Positions 1-8,232 of a DNA stretch of 56,472 bases are shown piece after piece (position 1 is the stretch's first letter; each line of letters opens with the position of its first letter). Made by a program: the position numbers and the translations under genes. The stretch is from Pseudomonadales bacterium (GTDB lineage Bacteria > Pseudomonadota > Gammaproteobacteria > Pseudomonadales > Azotimanducaceae): NCBI GenBank assembly GCA_016779585.1, contig JADHNI010000015.1, positions 1-56,472 of the forward strand, in the 5' to 3' direction. The notes beneath the pieces were generated by a model. It had not been told where the DNA came from. It was given only the letters and a program-made list of their open reading frames with translations, and ran no database searches.

Positions 1-410
1 GGTTCACTACCCAGGTTCTCCATGCGATGTTCCGCACCAGGCCTGGTGTAGATCGTCATACCAGGGCCAACTTCCCTTGACTCATCACCCACTGTCCAGA
101 GAGCCCGGCCACCGGTAATGAAGTAGATTTCCGGCACTTCATGTCGATGCCGGTGATAGACGGCGCCTGGCGCAAGTTGCCAAGTACCAAACTGGATATC
201 ATCCCGATCAATCTGCCCACCTTCCGAGCCACCCACCAGTGTTTTCCAACGAGCAACCTGGTGTTCGTTTACCTTCCAGCTGACATCAGATTCATGCAGG
301 AACACGCCGGGTTCTTGTGCGAGAGCGCTCATTGAGACGAGCGCCACACAAAAGAGGAGATCTCTCAGCTTCGTTCGAGACAGAGAGGGTTTAAATACGA
401 AGGCCGGCAT
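1..410 (-). CDS. Secreted cupin-domain protein, 3' end cut off by window
   Basis: The reading frame from the ATG at 410 begins with a signal peptide: a basic stretch, then LLFCVALVSMSALA and a likely cut before QE, so the product is probably periplasmic or secreted. The cupin signature follows: HRHRHEVPE with the two metal histidines and the glutamate, then a second motif ending in PGAEHRMEN. Cupins of this type bind one metal ion and act as small dioxygenases, isomerases or sensors; the substrate cannot be told. The ATG overlaps the last 20 bases of the upstream dehydrogenase in another frame, so the two are probably co-transcribed. About 136 residues are visible. A later ATG at 335 would remove the signal peptide and is less likely. 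Confidence 0.75.
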   Translation of the reverse strand, partial: MPAFVFKPSLSRTKLRDLLFCVALVSMSALAQEPGVFLHESDVSWKVNEHQVARWKTLVGGSEGGQIDRDDIQFGTWQLAPGAVYHRHRHEVPEIYFITGGRALWTVGDESREVGPGMTIYTRPGAEHRMENLGSE

Positions 411-1152
411 CAAGCTCAATCACCCGACCGGAAAGATAGTCATTTTCCATGATATATCTTGCGGTATGCGCCACTTCTTCCGGTTGGCCGAGTCTTTTAA
501 GGGGAATACCCGCCGCCATCTTCTCCAGCGCCTCAGGTTTCATGCTTGCTACCATTTCAGTAGCAATGAAGCCGGGTGCAATCGCCGCTGCACGGATACC
601 ATAGCGCGCCAGTTCTTTTGCCCAGACAGTCGCCATCGCAGCAACACCCGCCTTGGCCGCAGAGTAGTTCGTCTGGCCCATATTGCCGGCCTTTGAAATA
701 CTGGAGATGTTGATAATGCAGCCGGGTACGTTCTTCTGGATCATCCGTGTTGCTGCTTCACGACCACACAGGAAAACACCGGTCAGGTTGACGTCAATGA
801 CCGCCTGCCACTCGGCCAGAGACATGCGCTTGTCAATCTCGCCGTCTTTCACCTTGATCAGCAACCCGTCACGCAGGATACCGGCGTTGTTAATCAGTCC
901 ATGGACTTCCCCGAAGTCAGATTCGATGGCATCAAACACGGCAACAACATCTTCTTCTTTTGCAACATTCGCCATGTAGGGTCTGGCATCTCCACCTACA
1001 TCCTTGCATAGCTGCACCGCTTCGTTCAGCGGTTCTTTGTTGAGGTCAATGAGCGCCAGGTTTGCGCCGGCACTGGCAAACTCAATGGCCATCGCGCGGC
1101 CCAGCCCCTGTCCACCGCCGGTGATAACGATCGTTTTGTTTTTCAGATCCAT
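391..1152 (-). CDS. SDR family oxidoreductase, FabG-like
   Basis: A 253-residue classical short-chain dehydrogenase. The NAD(P)-binding motif TGGGQGLG is at residues 11-18, NNAG at 88-91, catalytic Ser near 151, and Tyr163 with Lys167 (YSAAK). Length and C-terminus (LDAG) match 3-oxoacyl-ACP/CoA reductases, so it probably reduces a 3-oxoacyl or similar carbonyl in the cytoplasm. The ATG at 1152 is preceded by AGGAGAG at proper spacing; the frame stays open to 1308 but that extension has no SDR sequence. It is divergent from an acyltransferase gene and followed by an overlapping cupin gene. Substrate is unknown. Confidence 0.88.
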   Translation of the reverse strand: MDLKNKTIVITGGGQGLGRAMAIEFASAGANLALIDLNKEPLNEAVQLCKDVGGDARPYMANVAKEEDVVAVFDAIESDFGEVHGLINNAGILRDGLLIKVKDGEIDKRMSLAEWQAVIDVNLTGVFLCGREAATRMIQKNVPGCIINISSISKAGNMGQTNYSAAKAGVAAMATVWAKELARYGIRAAAIAPGFIATEMVASMKPEALEKMAAGIPLKRLGQPEEVAHTARYIMENDYLSGRVIELDAGLRI

Positions 1153-1183
1153 ACTTCTCTCCTGACAAAAACGCGCATCATAC

Positions 1184-1200
1184 CGCACCCTATCTGCGCA
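1184..1200. promoter_or_regulatory. Weak second NtrC-like half-palindrome
   Basis: CGCACC-N5-TGCGCA is a degenerate version of the NtrC palindrome GCAC-N7-GTGC (GCGC instead of GTGC on the right). Its centre lies 30 bp, about three helical turns, from the strong site at 1214-1230. It is only supporting evidence for paired NtrC binding. Confidence 0.3.
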
Positions 1201-1213
1201 CGCTGCTCCCATT

Positions 1214-1230
1214 CGCACGTTCATGGTGCG
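1214..1230. promoter_or_regulatory. Predicted NtrC-binding site upstream of acyltransferase
   Basis: The 17-mer CGCACGTTCATGGTGCG fits the NtrC consensus GCAC-N7-GTGC and differs at three positions from the site at 46134-46150 in front of the PII gene. It sits about 100 bp upstream of a sigma-54 promoter at 1316, the usual distance for an enhancer site. Binding is inferred from sequence only. Confidence 0.6.
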
Positions 1231-1315
1231 CTGCAAAACTTTATGGACGACCTCACATTTCCTTAAAAGCCGGCAATAACAATGCGCGCGCAATTTTGAG
1301 CGGCGCACCAGAAGG

Positions 1316-1332
1316 TTGGCACAACGATTGCT
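1316..1332 (+). promoter_or_regulatory. Predicted sigma-54 promoter of acyltransferase gene
   Basis: TTGGCAC-AACGA-TTGCT matches the -24/-12 consensus, with GG (1318-1319) and GC (1330-1331) exactly ten bases apart. Transcription would start near 1343, about 45 bases before the ATG at 1388. Together with the upstream NtrC-type site this suggests RpoN/NtrC control. Confidence 0.7.
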
Positions 1333-1387
1333 CTTAACTGGTCAGCGTCATTTAGCGAGCCAAACTTTTGCTTGAAGGAGCATAGAG

Positions 1388-2176
1388 ATGACAACTACAG
1401 CAGCAACAATCAGAGCTGCCGAGAACGTGGAATACGGCGGCCCACACCGCTGGCAGATTCAGCCCTGGGCCAGACTGGTCCGGGCAGCTCTGCGGCAGCG
1501 AGAATATTTCCGCTGGACGGAAGAATACTGCACCTCCGTCACCGTGAAAGGCCTGGAACACCTGGAAGGTCTCGATTCATCTGCGATATTCATTCCCAAC
1601 CACCAGAGCCACATGGATACCCCGGTGCTGATGTCAGCACTACCGAAGCGCATCCAGAACAACCTTTACTTTGGTGCCGCGGCTGACCGCTGGTTTGTCA
1701 AAGGCAAGAAAAAGCTGATCCTGCAGCCCTGGTACCAGTCACTTGCACTGGGTAACTTCCCAATTATGCGTGGGGGTGGCTCAAAAGCCCTGGACCACGC
1801 GAAGTGGCTGCTAGACCAGAACTGCAACCTGTGTATCTTCCCTGAAGGCACACGGGCGACGTCCAATGAACTGGGTCGATTCCGCCACGGCGTTACCCTG
1901 CTGGCACTGGAAAAGCAGGTACCGGTTGTACCGGTTGTGCTGAAAGGTCTACGGGAACTGCGACCCAAGGGCGCCAAAGAGGTAACCTCCGGTCCTGTCA
2001 GCGTGACTTTCCTGGAGCCCGTGCATCTCACCGAAAAACAAGGTGTGGAGGCTGGTACCAACCTGCTATGGGAGCGCATGAATCGGGAATTTTTCCGAGA
2101 ATTGCCCTTCCCATCATCTAAATCGAGCGAAACACCTGCGGAGACTGCAGGCAAGGAGCCACAGAAGGCCGCCTGA
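1388..2176 (+). CDS. PlsC-type 1-acylglycerol-3-phosphate acyltransferase family protein
   Basis: A 262-residue glycerolipid acyltransferase. Block I is NHQSHMD, the catalytic HX4D motif, near residue 72, and block III FPEGTRA is near residue 155. These motifs carry catalysis and phosphate binding when an acyl group from acyl-ACP or acyl-CoA is moved to lysophosphatidic acid or a related lysolipid at the inner membrane. No clear transmembrane helix is visible, so it is probably peripheral. AAGGAG lies eight bases before the ATG. Upstream are a sigma-54 promoter and an NtrC-type site, unusual for a housekeeping plsC, so this may be a second acyltransferase for a nitrogen-regulated lipid. An intrinsic terminator follows. 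The exact acceptor is unknown. Confidence 0.85.
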   Translation: MTTTAATIRAAENVEYGGPHRWQIQPWARLVRAALRQREYFRWTEEYCTSVTVKGLEHLEGLDSSAIFIPNHQSHMDTPVLMSALPKRIQNNLYFGAAADRWFVKGKKKLILQPWYQSLALGNFPIMRGGGSKALDHAKWLLDQNCNLCIFPEGTRATSNELGRFRHGVTLLALEKQVPVVPVVLKGLRELRPKGAKEVTSGPVSVTFLEPVHLTEKQGVEAGTNLLWERMNREFFRELPFPSSKSSETPAETAGKEPQKAA

Positions 2177-2206
2177 TTCTTTAAATTAAGGATTTACAAC
2201 GCATTA

Positions 2207-2232
2207 GGGGTCCCAACGGGGCCCCTTTTTTT
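2207..2232 (+). terminator. Rho-independent terminator after acyltransferase
   Basis: An 8-bp stem (GGGGTCCC with GGGGCCCC, one G-T pair) and the loop AAC are followed by seven T. It starts 30 bases after the acyltransferase stop. Confidence 0.9.
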
Positions 2233-2353
2233 CGCATTTCAACAATTGATCTGGCGCAATCAATCCGCCTGTCCACCTTTATTGCTCTTTAAATTTGCCA
2301 TTGAATCTGCCTACACTGTAGTTCGGTACAAAACTAAAAAAGAGGAAGACAGC

Positions 2354-3586
2354 ATGCTTCGCGATGTTCACAGGCAGCGCCTGGACAAGATTGAGGAAAT
2401 GCGCGAGGACATCCTGAAGGCCGGTGATGAGGCCCAGGAACTCCGTAAACTCCCCAACTGGATTGTTGAAAAACTCGTAGATGAAGGGTTTTTCAGATTC
2501 GCCCTGCCAACCGAATTGGGTGGCGACAATGCCAGTTCCATGGAAACCATTGAAATACTGGAGCACATGGCAGCCATTGATGCGTCTGTGGCCTGGAACG
2601 TGATGTTAGGTTCCGAGATTAACGCCATGGCAGCCGGTGGCATGGATCCTGAGCTCGCCAAAGAGATTTATCTCGACAATCCGCGCGTCGTCATGTGCGG
2701 TGGTGGTGGTCCGGGCAGCACAGTGCCTCGAGCGGAACGACAGCCAGACGGCAGCGTTAAAGTGTGGGGTCAGACAACGTTTATCTCTGGTTGCCATAAC
2801 GCGGATTTCTGTTTTATGGGTGCGCCACTCATGAAAGGGGATGAGCCTGAGACTGACGAAAATGGCATGCCGATCTTCAAGCTCTGGTTCCTGCCAAGAG
2901 ACCAGTGGGAAATTGTACGCACCTGGGATGTTGCGGGTCTGCGTGGTTCGGGATCTGACGACGTACACGCTGATGGTGCAATTGTTCCGGAAAAATGGAC
3001 CGGCGTTGATCTCTGGTCAGTGCCTGCACACTACCCCAATCCCGTTTACCGCATGCCAACTGCTTTGCGCCTGGCTTACAACAAAGCGGCAATTGCACTG
3101 GGTGTTGCCAAGGGTTCGCTGGAAACATTTGCAGACATCGCGCAGAACAAGATTCCAATGCTGTCTTCATCTTCAACCGCAGGTCGCCCTATTGCGCAAT
3201 ATCGCATGGGTGTAGCTGAAGCAAGGTACAGATCCTGTCGCGCATGGCTGATGCAGACCATGGAAGCTGTGGAAGATGAACTCACGGATAATGATCAATT
3301 ACCGGGAGCCAAGACCACACAGGATGCACGCCTCGCCTGTGTCCATGCTGCTAACGAGTGCATGGAGGTTGTGGACTCGCTGCACAACACTGCAGGTACT
3401 ACGGGTATGCGTATGTACAGCCCGCTGGAACGGAAACTGCGTGATGCACACGGCAGCGCCAGTCACCGCTGGGTATCACATCCACTGTACCAGGACCTGG
3501 GAGCTATCCTGCTGGGTAACGAACCTGGGCCGGAGTTCGCCGGTGGTGCAGGTACCCCGATTGGACCACCCCCACCCAAGAACTAA
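2354..3586 (+). CDS. Acyl-CoA dehydrogenase-like flavoprotein (group D monooxygenase type)
   Basis: A 410-residue protein with the acyl-CoA dehydrogenase fold. An N-terminal helical part (LPTELGG near residue 54), a middle beta domain (SGCHNADF near 143, WDVAGLRGSGSDDV near 195) and a C-terminal domain of the Acyl-CoA_dh_2 kind are visible. This C-terminal type is typical of FADH2-dependent two-component hydroxylases such as HsaA, and of some dehydrogenases that desaturate acyl thioesters; the two cannot be separated here. The ATG at 2354 has GAGGAAG upstream; the frame open from 2246 adds a stretch without homology. It is a single gene between two terminators. No reductase partner is adjacent. 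Confidence 0.85.
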   Translation: MLRDVHRQRLDKIEEMREDILKAGDEAQELRKLPNWIVEKLVDEGFFRFALPTELGGDNASSMETIEILEHMAAIDASVAWNVMLGSEINAMAAGGMDPELAKEIYLDNPRVVMCGGGGPGSTVPRAERQPDGSVKVWGQTTFISGCHNADFCFMGAPLMKGDEPETDENGMPIFKLWFLPRDQWEIVRTWDVAGLRGSGSDDVHADGAIVPEKWTGVDLWSVPAHYPNPVYRMPTALRLAYNKAAIALGVAKGSLETFADIAQNKIPMLSSSSTAGRPIAQYRMGVAEARYRSCRAWLMQTMEAVEDELTDNDQLPGAKTTQDARLACVHAANECMEVVDSLHNTAGTTGMRMYSPLERKLRDAHGSASHRWVSHPLYQDLGAILLGNEPGPEFAGGAGTPIGPPPPKN

Positions 3587-3594
3587 GCTGACAA

Positions 3595-3620
3595 AACGCC
3601 CGGTTTTCCGGGCGTTTTTT
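3595..3620 (+). terminator. Rho-independent terminator after acyl-CoA dehydrogenase-like gene
   Basis: A perfect 9-bp stem, AACGCCCGG with CCGGGCGTT, encloses the loop TTTT and runs into a T tract. It begins nine bases after the stop codon. Confidence 0.92.
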
Positions 3621-3643
3621 ATTCCGACTCCTGGAGAGAATTC

Positions 3644-3889
3644 ATGCGTAATGTCACACTGATAGCTTTCCTGGCTTTTCTGGTGGCCTGTTCAACAAAC
3701 CGTACCGATCAGCTACCCGAAAACATAACGGCATGCCCTGAAGAACGGCCACAGATCTGCAGTATGATTTACGCGCCGGTATGTGCGCTTACGAATGATG
3801 GCTCACGTAAGACGTTTACCTCAGATTGTGTTGCCTGCGGCGACGATGCCGTTATTGGATTTGAGAAGGGCGGGCCTTGCGAAGAGTAA
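3644..3889 (+). CDS. Small lipoprotein with Kazal-type inhibitor domain
   Basis: An 81-residue protein with a signal peptide and lipobox LVAC (lipidated Cys16). Mature cysteines at 31, 39, 47, 62, 65 and 79, with the block YAPVCALTNDGSRKTF, give the six-cysteine spacing of a Kazal-type serine protease inhibitor domain. Bacterial Kazal lipoproteins are known in marine gammaproteobacteria; they may inhibit secreted or host serine proteases, but this is not shown here. GGAG lies at good distance from the ATG. It stands alone after a terminator, convergent with the next gene only seven bases away. Confidence 0.8.
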   Translation: MRNVTLIAFLAFLVACSTNRTDQLPENITACPEERPQICSMIYAPVCALTNDGSRKTFTSDCVACGDDAVIGFEKGGPCEE

Positions 3890-3896
3890 GATCTGG

Positions 3897-4874
3897 CTAA
3901 TCCGCCAGTGATTTTATGGCCGTGAAGATCAGGCGGTGACACTGCGCTGTCACCCGCGCAAGATAGTCCGGGTCAAATCCCTGCATTCTCGGCGTATGGA
4001 TATGACCGATGGGAATGTTGATATCGCTCGCCTGCGCCAGTCTCAAAACCCGATAAGAAATCTCGTTTGACAGGTATCCCCCTCCGCTACCGAACACGGC
4101 GGTTTTTCCCTGCAGGCTTGCAAGTCCTGCTGCGCTGATCTCTCCATCTTCCAGTGTCGTAACCGTACGATTGTCAGTCACTGGAAACTCGCCTTTAACG
4201 GCACACATGGCATCTGCCGGTAGTGAAAATTCAACGAACTCAGGTCCGTCAGGGACCACCGGCACAATTGGCATCGCGGTTGAGCCACCAGCTTTGATAT
4301 TTTCATTGTCAGGTGTAGTCACAGAACGTCGACGTCCAGGGAACCGCTCCAGGTCAAAGCCGTCACGACCCATGCTCACGGTGATTACCATATCGAGCTC
4401 CCCGAGGATCGGAGCGAAGAATTTCTCTATCAGGCGGTCATCAAAATCCTTGTAACGCACCGGCACCACAATACTCCGGATCTCCGCACTACGATTTCCT
4501 ACCTGGATCTGCCGACCGTTTAGCTGCAGTGCCACAAGCCCGGAAGGATTACCCTGGTCAATGTGGTCGTCAAGGTGAAATGGGTCAAATCCGGTGACAG
4601 CAACTCTAAGGTCAGCAGAATCAGAAAACTTAAAACTCGTCAGTCCCCTGCTGGCAGCTTCAAAGGCAGCTCTCTCTTCGTTGCTGAGCTCACTAAGCAC
4701 GGCAAGTCTTTGCCAGTAAAGTCGTCGGTCATCCAGCTGGTCAGGCGTCGCTTCCTGGCGCCACAGAGCCGCACCGTCTTTAACCATGCCAGTGAAAAAC
4801 TGCGGCAGGCTGTCGCGAGCCCTGGTGATTCGCTCGATTTCGATGTGACTACCGGACCCAGTAACCGGGTTCAT
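3897..4874 (-). CDS. Pyroglutamyl-peptidase (C15)-like protein with Ser in place of catalytic Cys
   Basis: A 325-residue protein. After about 90 residues with no recognised domain come VTGFDPF (93-99) and NPSG (109-112), as in pyrrolidone-carboxylate peptidase, which removes N-terminal pyroglutamate. GRDGFDLER gives the Glu (176) and GHIHTP the His (293) of the C15 triad. At the cysteine position the sequence is GGGYLSNEISY, with Ser269; the spacing of 24 residues to the His equals that of the family. It is therefore either a serine variant or not a peptidase. The ATG at 4874 overlaps the end of the upstream serine hydrolase by 26 bases, which suggests coupled expression. Function is uncertain. 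Confidence 0.7.
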   Translation of the reverse strand: MNPVTGSGSHIEIERITRARDSLPQFFTGMVKDGAALWRQEATPDQLDDRRLYWQRLAVLSELSNEERAAFEAASRGLTSFKFSDSADLRVAVTGFDPFHLDDHIDQGNPSGLVALQLNGRQIQVGNRSAEIRSIVVPVRYKDFDDRLIEKFFAPILGELDMVITVSMGRDGFDLERFPGRRRSVTTPDNENIKAGGSTAMPIVPVVPDGPEFVEFSLPADAMCAVKGEFPVTDNRTVTTLEDGEISAAGLASLQGKTAVFGSGGGYLSNEISYRVLRLAQASDINIPIGHIHTPRMQGFDPDYLARVTAQCHRLIFTAIKSLAD

Positions 4875-6090
4875 TGGTGGTGTATCCGAGGCAACGATAT
4901 GTCTCGTCGATCAGCGACTGGCCTCGCTCGTTGAGCAATATGCCCGCGCCCATCCTGTTCATGTTGTAGCCAAATCCCAGGTGACACTCGGTATCAGCAA
5001 AGCCGACGCTACCGCCTGCCCCGGCATGCCCGAAGGCGTGTTTACCCATGATGATCGTTTCAAGCGCGCCTGCTTCGCGATGTCGGTTATCCATGCTGAG
5101 CATGAAACCAAGGCTGAAACGTGTTGGTGACATGAGCGTGGTGTCCTGGCCGGCCACTGATACCGCACACATGCGTTCAAGTGTGACGCGATCTACCAGG
5201 TCCTCGCCGCCATTGGCGAAAGGTTTGAACATACCGGAGATGCCCCGGGCATTCGCTATACCGCCACCCGCGCCATACTCGGTGCTGTAGCTTTCAGGCG
5301 CGTCAGTCTTGTGCCTGCCATTGTTCAGCAACGCAACATACTGCAGCGATTCTTTACTGCCAAGCAGGGCAACAGTGAAAGGTGAGACAGGGTCACCTTT
5401 TTTGGGTGCCCAGCGCAGCATACGGGATACACGATGGTGTTCAGTCTCCGGCAGGCCAATGTAAAAGTCGAGATCATATGGTTCCCCAAGCCTTTGCCGG
5501 AAGAATTCTCCCAACGATACCCCAGAGGCGCGACGCACCAGTTCGCCAACGGTCCAGCCGTAGGTCGCCATCTGGTAACCGTGACGCGTGCCAGGCGTCC
5601 ATGAGGGCGCCTCTTTCGAGATAGTTTGCGCCATGAAATCAAAATCCAGGAAAGCACCATCCGGTAGCGGGTCATGAATTGCCGAGAGTCCAACAGTGTG
5701 ATTGAGCATCATCTCAACGGTGACATCTTCTTTACCGTTTTGACCAAACTCGGGCCAGTAATCCGTGACTTTTGCGTGAAGGTCGAGCCTGCCCTCCGAC
5801 ATCAGGATATGAGCACAGATTGAAACCGCAGCCTTGGTGACCGAATGCACCACACACATGGTATCTGCCTGCCAGTCCGCATCCTGTTTTGGATGCATTC
5901 TGCCGCCCCAGACATCCACGACGGTCTCACCTTCGACGTTGACGCAAACAGAGGCACCCTGTTCTTCGCGCTCTTTAAAGTTGCGGACAAATTCATCCAC
6001 GACGCTTTCGAACTTCTCATCGAAGAAACCGTGGATGGAGCCTCGATCTGACCCGGTGTTTGCGGACAGATCCAGCGACAATTCTTTCAA
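4849..6090 (-). CDS. Serine hydrolase, beta-lactamase class C/EstB-like esterase family
   Basis: A 413-residue member of the beta-lactamase-related serine hydrolases. The nucleophile motif SVTK is at residues 83-86, a tyrosine motif at about 172 (YQMATYGW) and a HAGAGG block near the C-terminus takes the place of KTG. This pattern is typical of EstB-like esterases and of LACTB-like enzymes acting on esters or small amides rather than of true beta-lactamases. No signal peptide is visible, so it is probably cytoplasmic. The next gene, a pyroglutamyl-peptidase-like protein, overlaps its end by 26 bases. It is divergent from the MFS gene, with 91 bases between. Confidence 0.82.
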   Translation of the reverse strand: MKELSLDLSANTGSDRGSIHGFFDEKFESVVDEFVRNFKEREEQGASVCVNVEGETVVDVWGGRMHPKQDADWQADTMCVVHSVTKAAVSICAHILMSEGRLDLHAKVTDYWPEFGQNGKEDVTVEMMLNHTVGLSAIHDPLPDGAFLDFDFMAQTISKEAPSWTPGTRHGYQMATYGWTVGELVRRASGVSLGEFFRQRLGEPYDLDFYIGLPETEHHRVSRMLRWAPKKGDPVSPFTVALLGSKESLQYVALLNNGRHKTDAPESYSTEYGAGGGIANARGISGMFKPFANGGEDLVDRVTLERMCAVSVAGQDTTLMSPTRFSLGFMLSMDNRHREAGALETIIMGKHAFGHAGAGGSVGFADTECHLGFGYNMNRMGAGILLNERGQSLIDETYRCLGYTTNEPGYWVR

Positions 6091-6181
6091 CTTGTGGCTC
6101 CTGCTAACAAAGGCAAAATCCTACCATGCCAATGCTCCATGATCAGAGTAGAATAAGCCTCCCGCTGACGTAGTACACACC

Positions 6182-7438
6182 ATGCTCACCTACCTGCTGA
6201 AACGATCAGACCCGACCTTCGTTGGTTGGCGCATGGTGGCAGTTGCGTTCTTTGTGGACTTTATTGCTGTCGGGTTTTTCTTCTATTCTTACGGTGTTTT
6301 CTTCAAGGCCATCGCCGCAGAATTCGGAGATTCTCGCCTCGGCGTTTCAATCGGCATCTCCGTCACACAGGGTGTCGGCGCCGTACTTGCCCCGTTCATT
6401 GGGCGAGCGCTGGATCGCTATCCCCTGAAGCGCGTCATAGCTACAGGCGCTATCGCTATGGGCAGCGGTTTCCTGCTCCTGGGATTTGTGCAGACGCCAC
6501 TTCAATTTTACCTGGTGCTTGGTGTTTTCATCGGCTTCGGCGCCGGTGCGATGGGACAGTTGGCCACCTCCAAACTCGTAAGTAACTGGTTCGTGCTTAA
6601 GCGTGGCACCGCGCTCGGGATAGCCGCCACGGGTATTTCTGTTTCAGGAGTGATCATGCCTGCAATCACTGCCTGGTTGATCGGAGAATTCGGCTGGCGC
6701 AACGGCTTTGTCACCTACGGCATCATAACGCTTATTGTCGTCGTACCTGTGGTGTTGCGCTTGGTGATCTCCAGGCCAGAAGACATCGGCCTGTTACCGG
6801 ACGGCGAAACTGAAACAACCACGCTGCCACCTCCCAAGCCGGCGCTGCGTACCAGGGAGTTCATCAGCAATCCGAATTTCTGGTTCCTTGTTGCCATCAT
6901 TGGACTCCTGTTCTGTATTCAGAGTGCAACGCTGATCCACATGGTGCCGCAGTTGACGGACCGTGGTATTGATCTGGTTTCAGCCTCATTCATTGCATCC
7001 TGCACGGCGTTCTTCGGCATTCTGGGCAAGCTTATCTATGGGGCACTCGTAGATCGCTGGGATGTCCGACGAGCCCTCTGGCTGGGTATCGGTTTCCAGG
7101 TGTCGGGCCAGCTTCTCATGCTGTTCACCGATGGTTATGCCGGGTTCCTGATTGGTGCGTCACTGTTTGGTTTTGGCATGGGTGGAATTGTACCCATGCA
7201 GGGTGCTGTAGTCGGAGCGGCCTTTGGACGGGAAAGTTTTGGCCGCGTACTTGGTGCCATGCGACCCGCCATGTCTGTCATACACCTGATAGGAGTGCCG
7301 TTTGCCGGCTGGATGTATGACGTGACCGGCAGTTATGATCCGGCGTTCCAGACCTTCCTGGTGTTGTACGTGGTAACCGCCCTGGTCGTTGCGGGGCTAA
7401 AAGTTGAAACACGATCGGCACATCGCCGACCGGTTTAA
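6182..7438 (+). CDS. MFS transporter, monocarboxylate/oxalate-formate antiporter type
   Basis: A 418-residue integral membrane protein with about twelve hydrophobic segments in two halves joined by a loop near residues 205-225. RALDRYPLKRV near 80 and GALVDRWDVRRAL near 290 match the D-R-rich loop between helices 2 and 3 of each half in the major facilitator superfamily. The pattern resembles monocarboxylate or oxalate/formate porters, so an organic acid is a reasonable but unproven substrate. No good ribosome site precedes the ATG at 6182. Its stop overlaps the stop of the facing dehydrogenase gene by four bases. Confidence 0.85.
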   Translation: MLTYLLKRSDPTFVGWRMVAVAFFVDFIAVGFFFYSYGVFFKAIAAEFGDSRLGVSIGISVTQGVGAVLAPFIGRALDRYPLKRVIATGAIAMGSGFLLLGFVQTPLQFYLVLGVFIGFGAGAMGQLATSKLVSNWFVLKRGTALGIAATGISVSGVIMPAITAWLIGEFGWRNGFVTYGIITLIVVVPVVLRLVISRPEDIGLLPDGETETTTLPPPKPALRTREFISNPNFWFLVAIIGLLFCIQSATLIHMVPQLTDRGIDLVSASFIASCTAFFGILGKLIYGALVDRWDVRRALWLGIGFQVSGQLLMLFTDGYAGFLIGASLFGFGMGGIVPMQGAVVGAAFGRESFGRVLGAMRPAMSVIHLIGVPFAGWMYDVTGSYDPAFQTFLVLYVVTALVVAGLKVETRSAHRRPV

Positions 7439-8232
7439 CTCATCGTCATACCGCCGGCGACGGTGAGTGCGATACCTGATACATTCCGTGCGGTTGCAAG
7501 GTACAGTGCGGCCTGACCCATATCTTCAGTTGTCTGTGGGCGCCCCAGCGGAATAATACGGTTCACTGCATCTTCAAAGTTGCGTTCCTTCTCCGCCGCG
7601 TCTGCGGTGTTGGACGGAATCAGGTGTTCAAGCCACATTGCGGTACCAACAATACCGGGACACAGCGCATTAACCGTAATATTAAATGGCGCCAGCTCCA
7701 TGGCGAGCGACTGCGTGATTCCAATCGCAGCAAACTTGGAACCACAGTAAGCAGACATATTCGCATTTCCCTGTTTACCAGCAATGGAAGCGGTATTCAC
7801 GATGGCACCCTGACCAGACGCCTTTAGTGCATCAAGCGCTGCTTTCGACATCAGGAAAATACCCTTTGTATTTACAGCAAATATTCGATCCCAGTCCTCT
7901 TCCTTGAACTCACTGATGGGTCCCGTATCTACCACGCCTGCGTTGTTTACCAGGACGTCCAGTCGACCAAATCGCTCCACGGTTGCCGCAACCGCCTGGT
8001 AGCAGCTATCCAAATCGGTCACATTCAGCTCACAGGCATCTACCTCACCTACACCGGATTCCTGTTCGAGCGCCTTACTCAAGTCGTTGACATCTGAAAG
8101 ATTATAGTTCCAGTCACTGGCGCTGGCGCCAAGATCGCCAATCATGACCTGGTGCCCCGCCGCAGCGAATGCATGGACAATGCCCAGGCCAATGCCCCGG
8201 GCACCACCGGTAACGAGAACAACCTTACTCAT
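7435..8232 (-). CDS. SDR family oxidoreductase
   Basis: A 265-residue classical short-chain dehydrogenase. TGGARGIG is at residues 8-15, NNAG near 97, Ser149, and Tyr162/Lys166 in YCGSK. The proximal part is close to diol or 3-hydroxyacyl dehydrogenases. Its ATG lies inside the end of the nitronate monooxygenase gene, with an 8-base overlap (ATGAGTAA), so translation is probably coupled. It is the last gene of a three-gene operon with a threonine dehydratase-like enzyme and the monooxygenase. Substrate is unknown. Confidence 0.87.
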   Translation of the reverse strand: MSKVVLVTGGARGIGLGIVHAFAAAGHQVMIGDLGASASDWNYNLSDVNDLSKALEQESGVGEVDACELNVTDLDSCYQAVAATVERFGRLDVLVNNAGVVDTGPISEFKEEDWDRIFAVNTKGIFLMSKAALDALKASGQGAIVNTASIAGKQGNANMSAYCGSKFAAIGITQSLAMELAPFNITVNALCPGIVGTAMWLEHLIPSNTADAAEKERNFEDAVNRIIPLGRPQTTEDMGQAALYLATARNVSGIALTVAGGMTMS

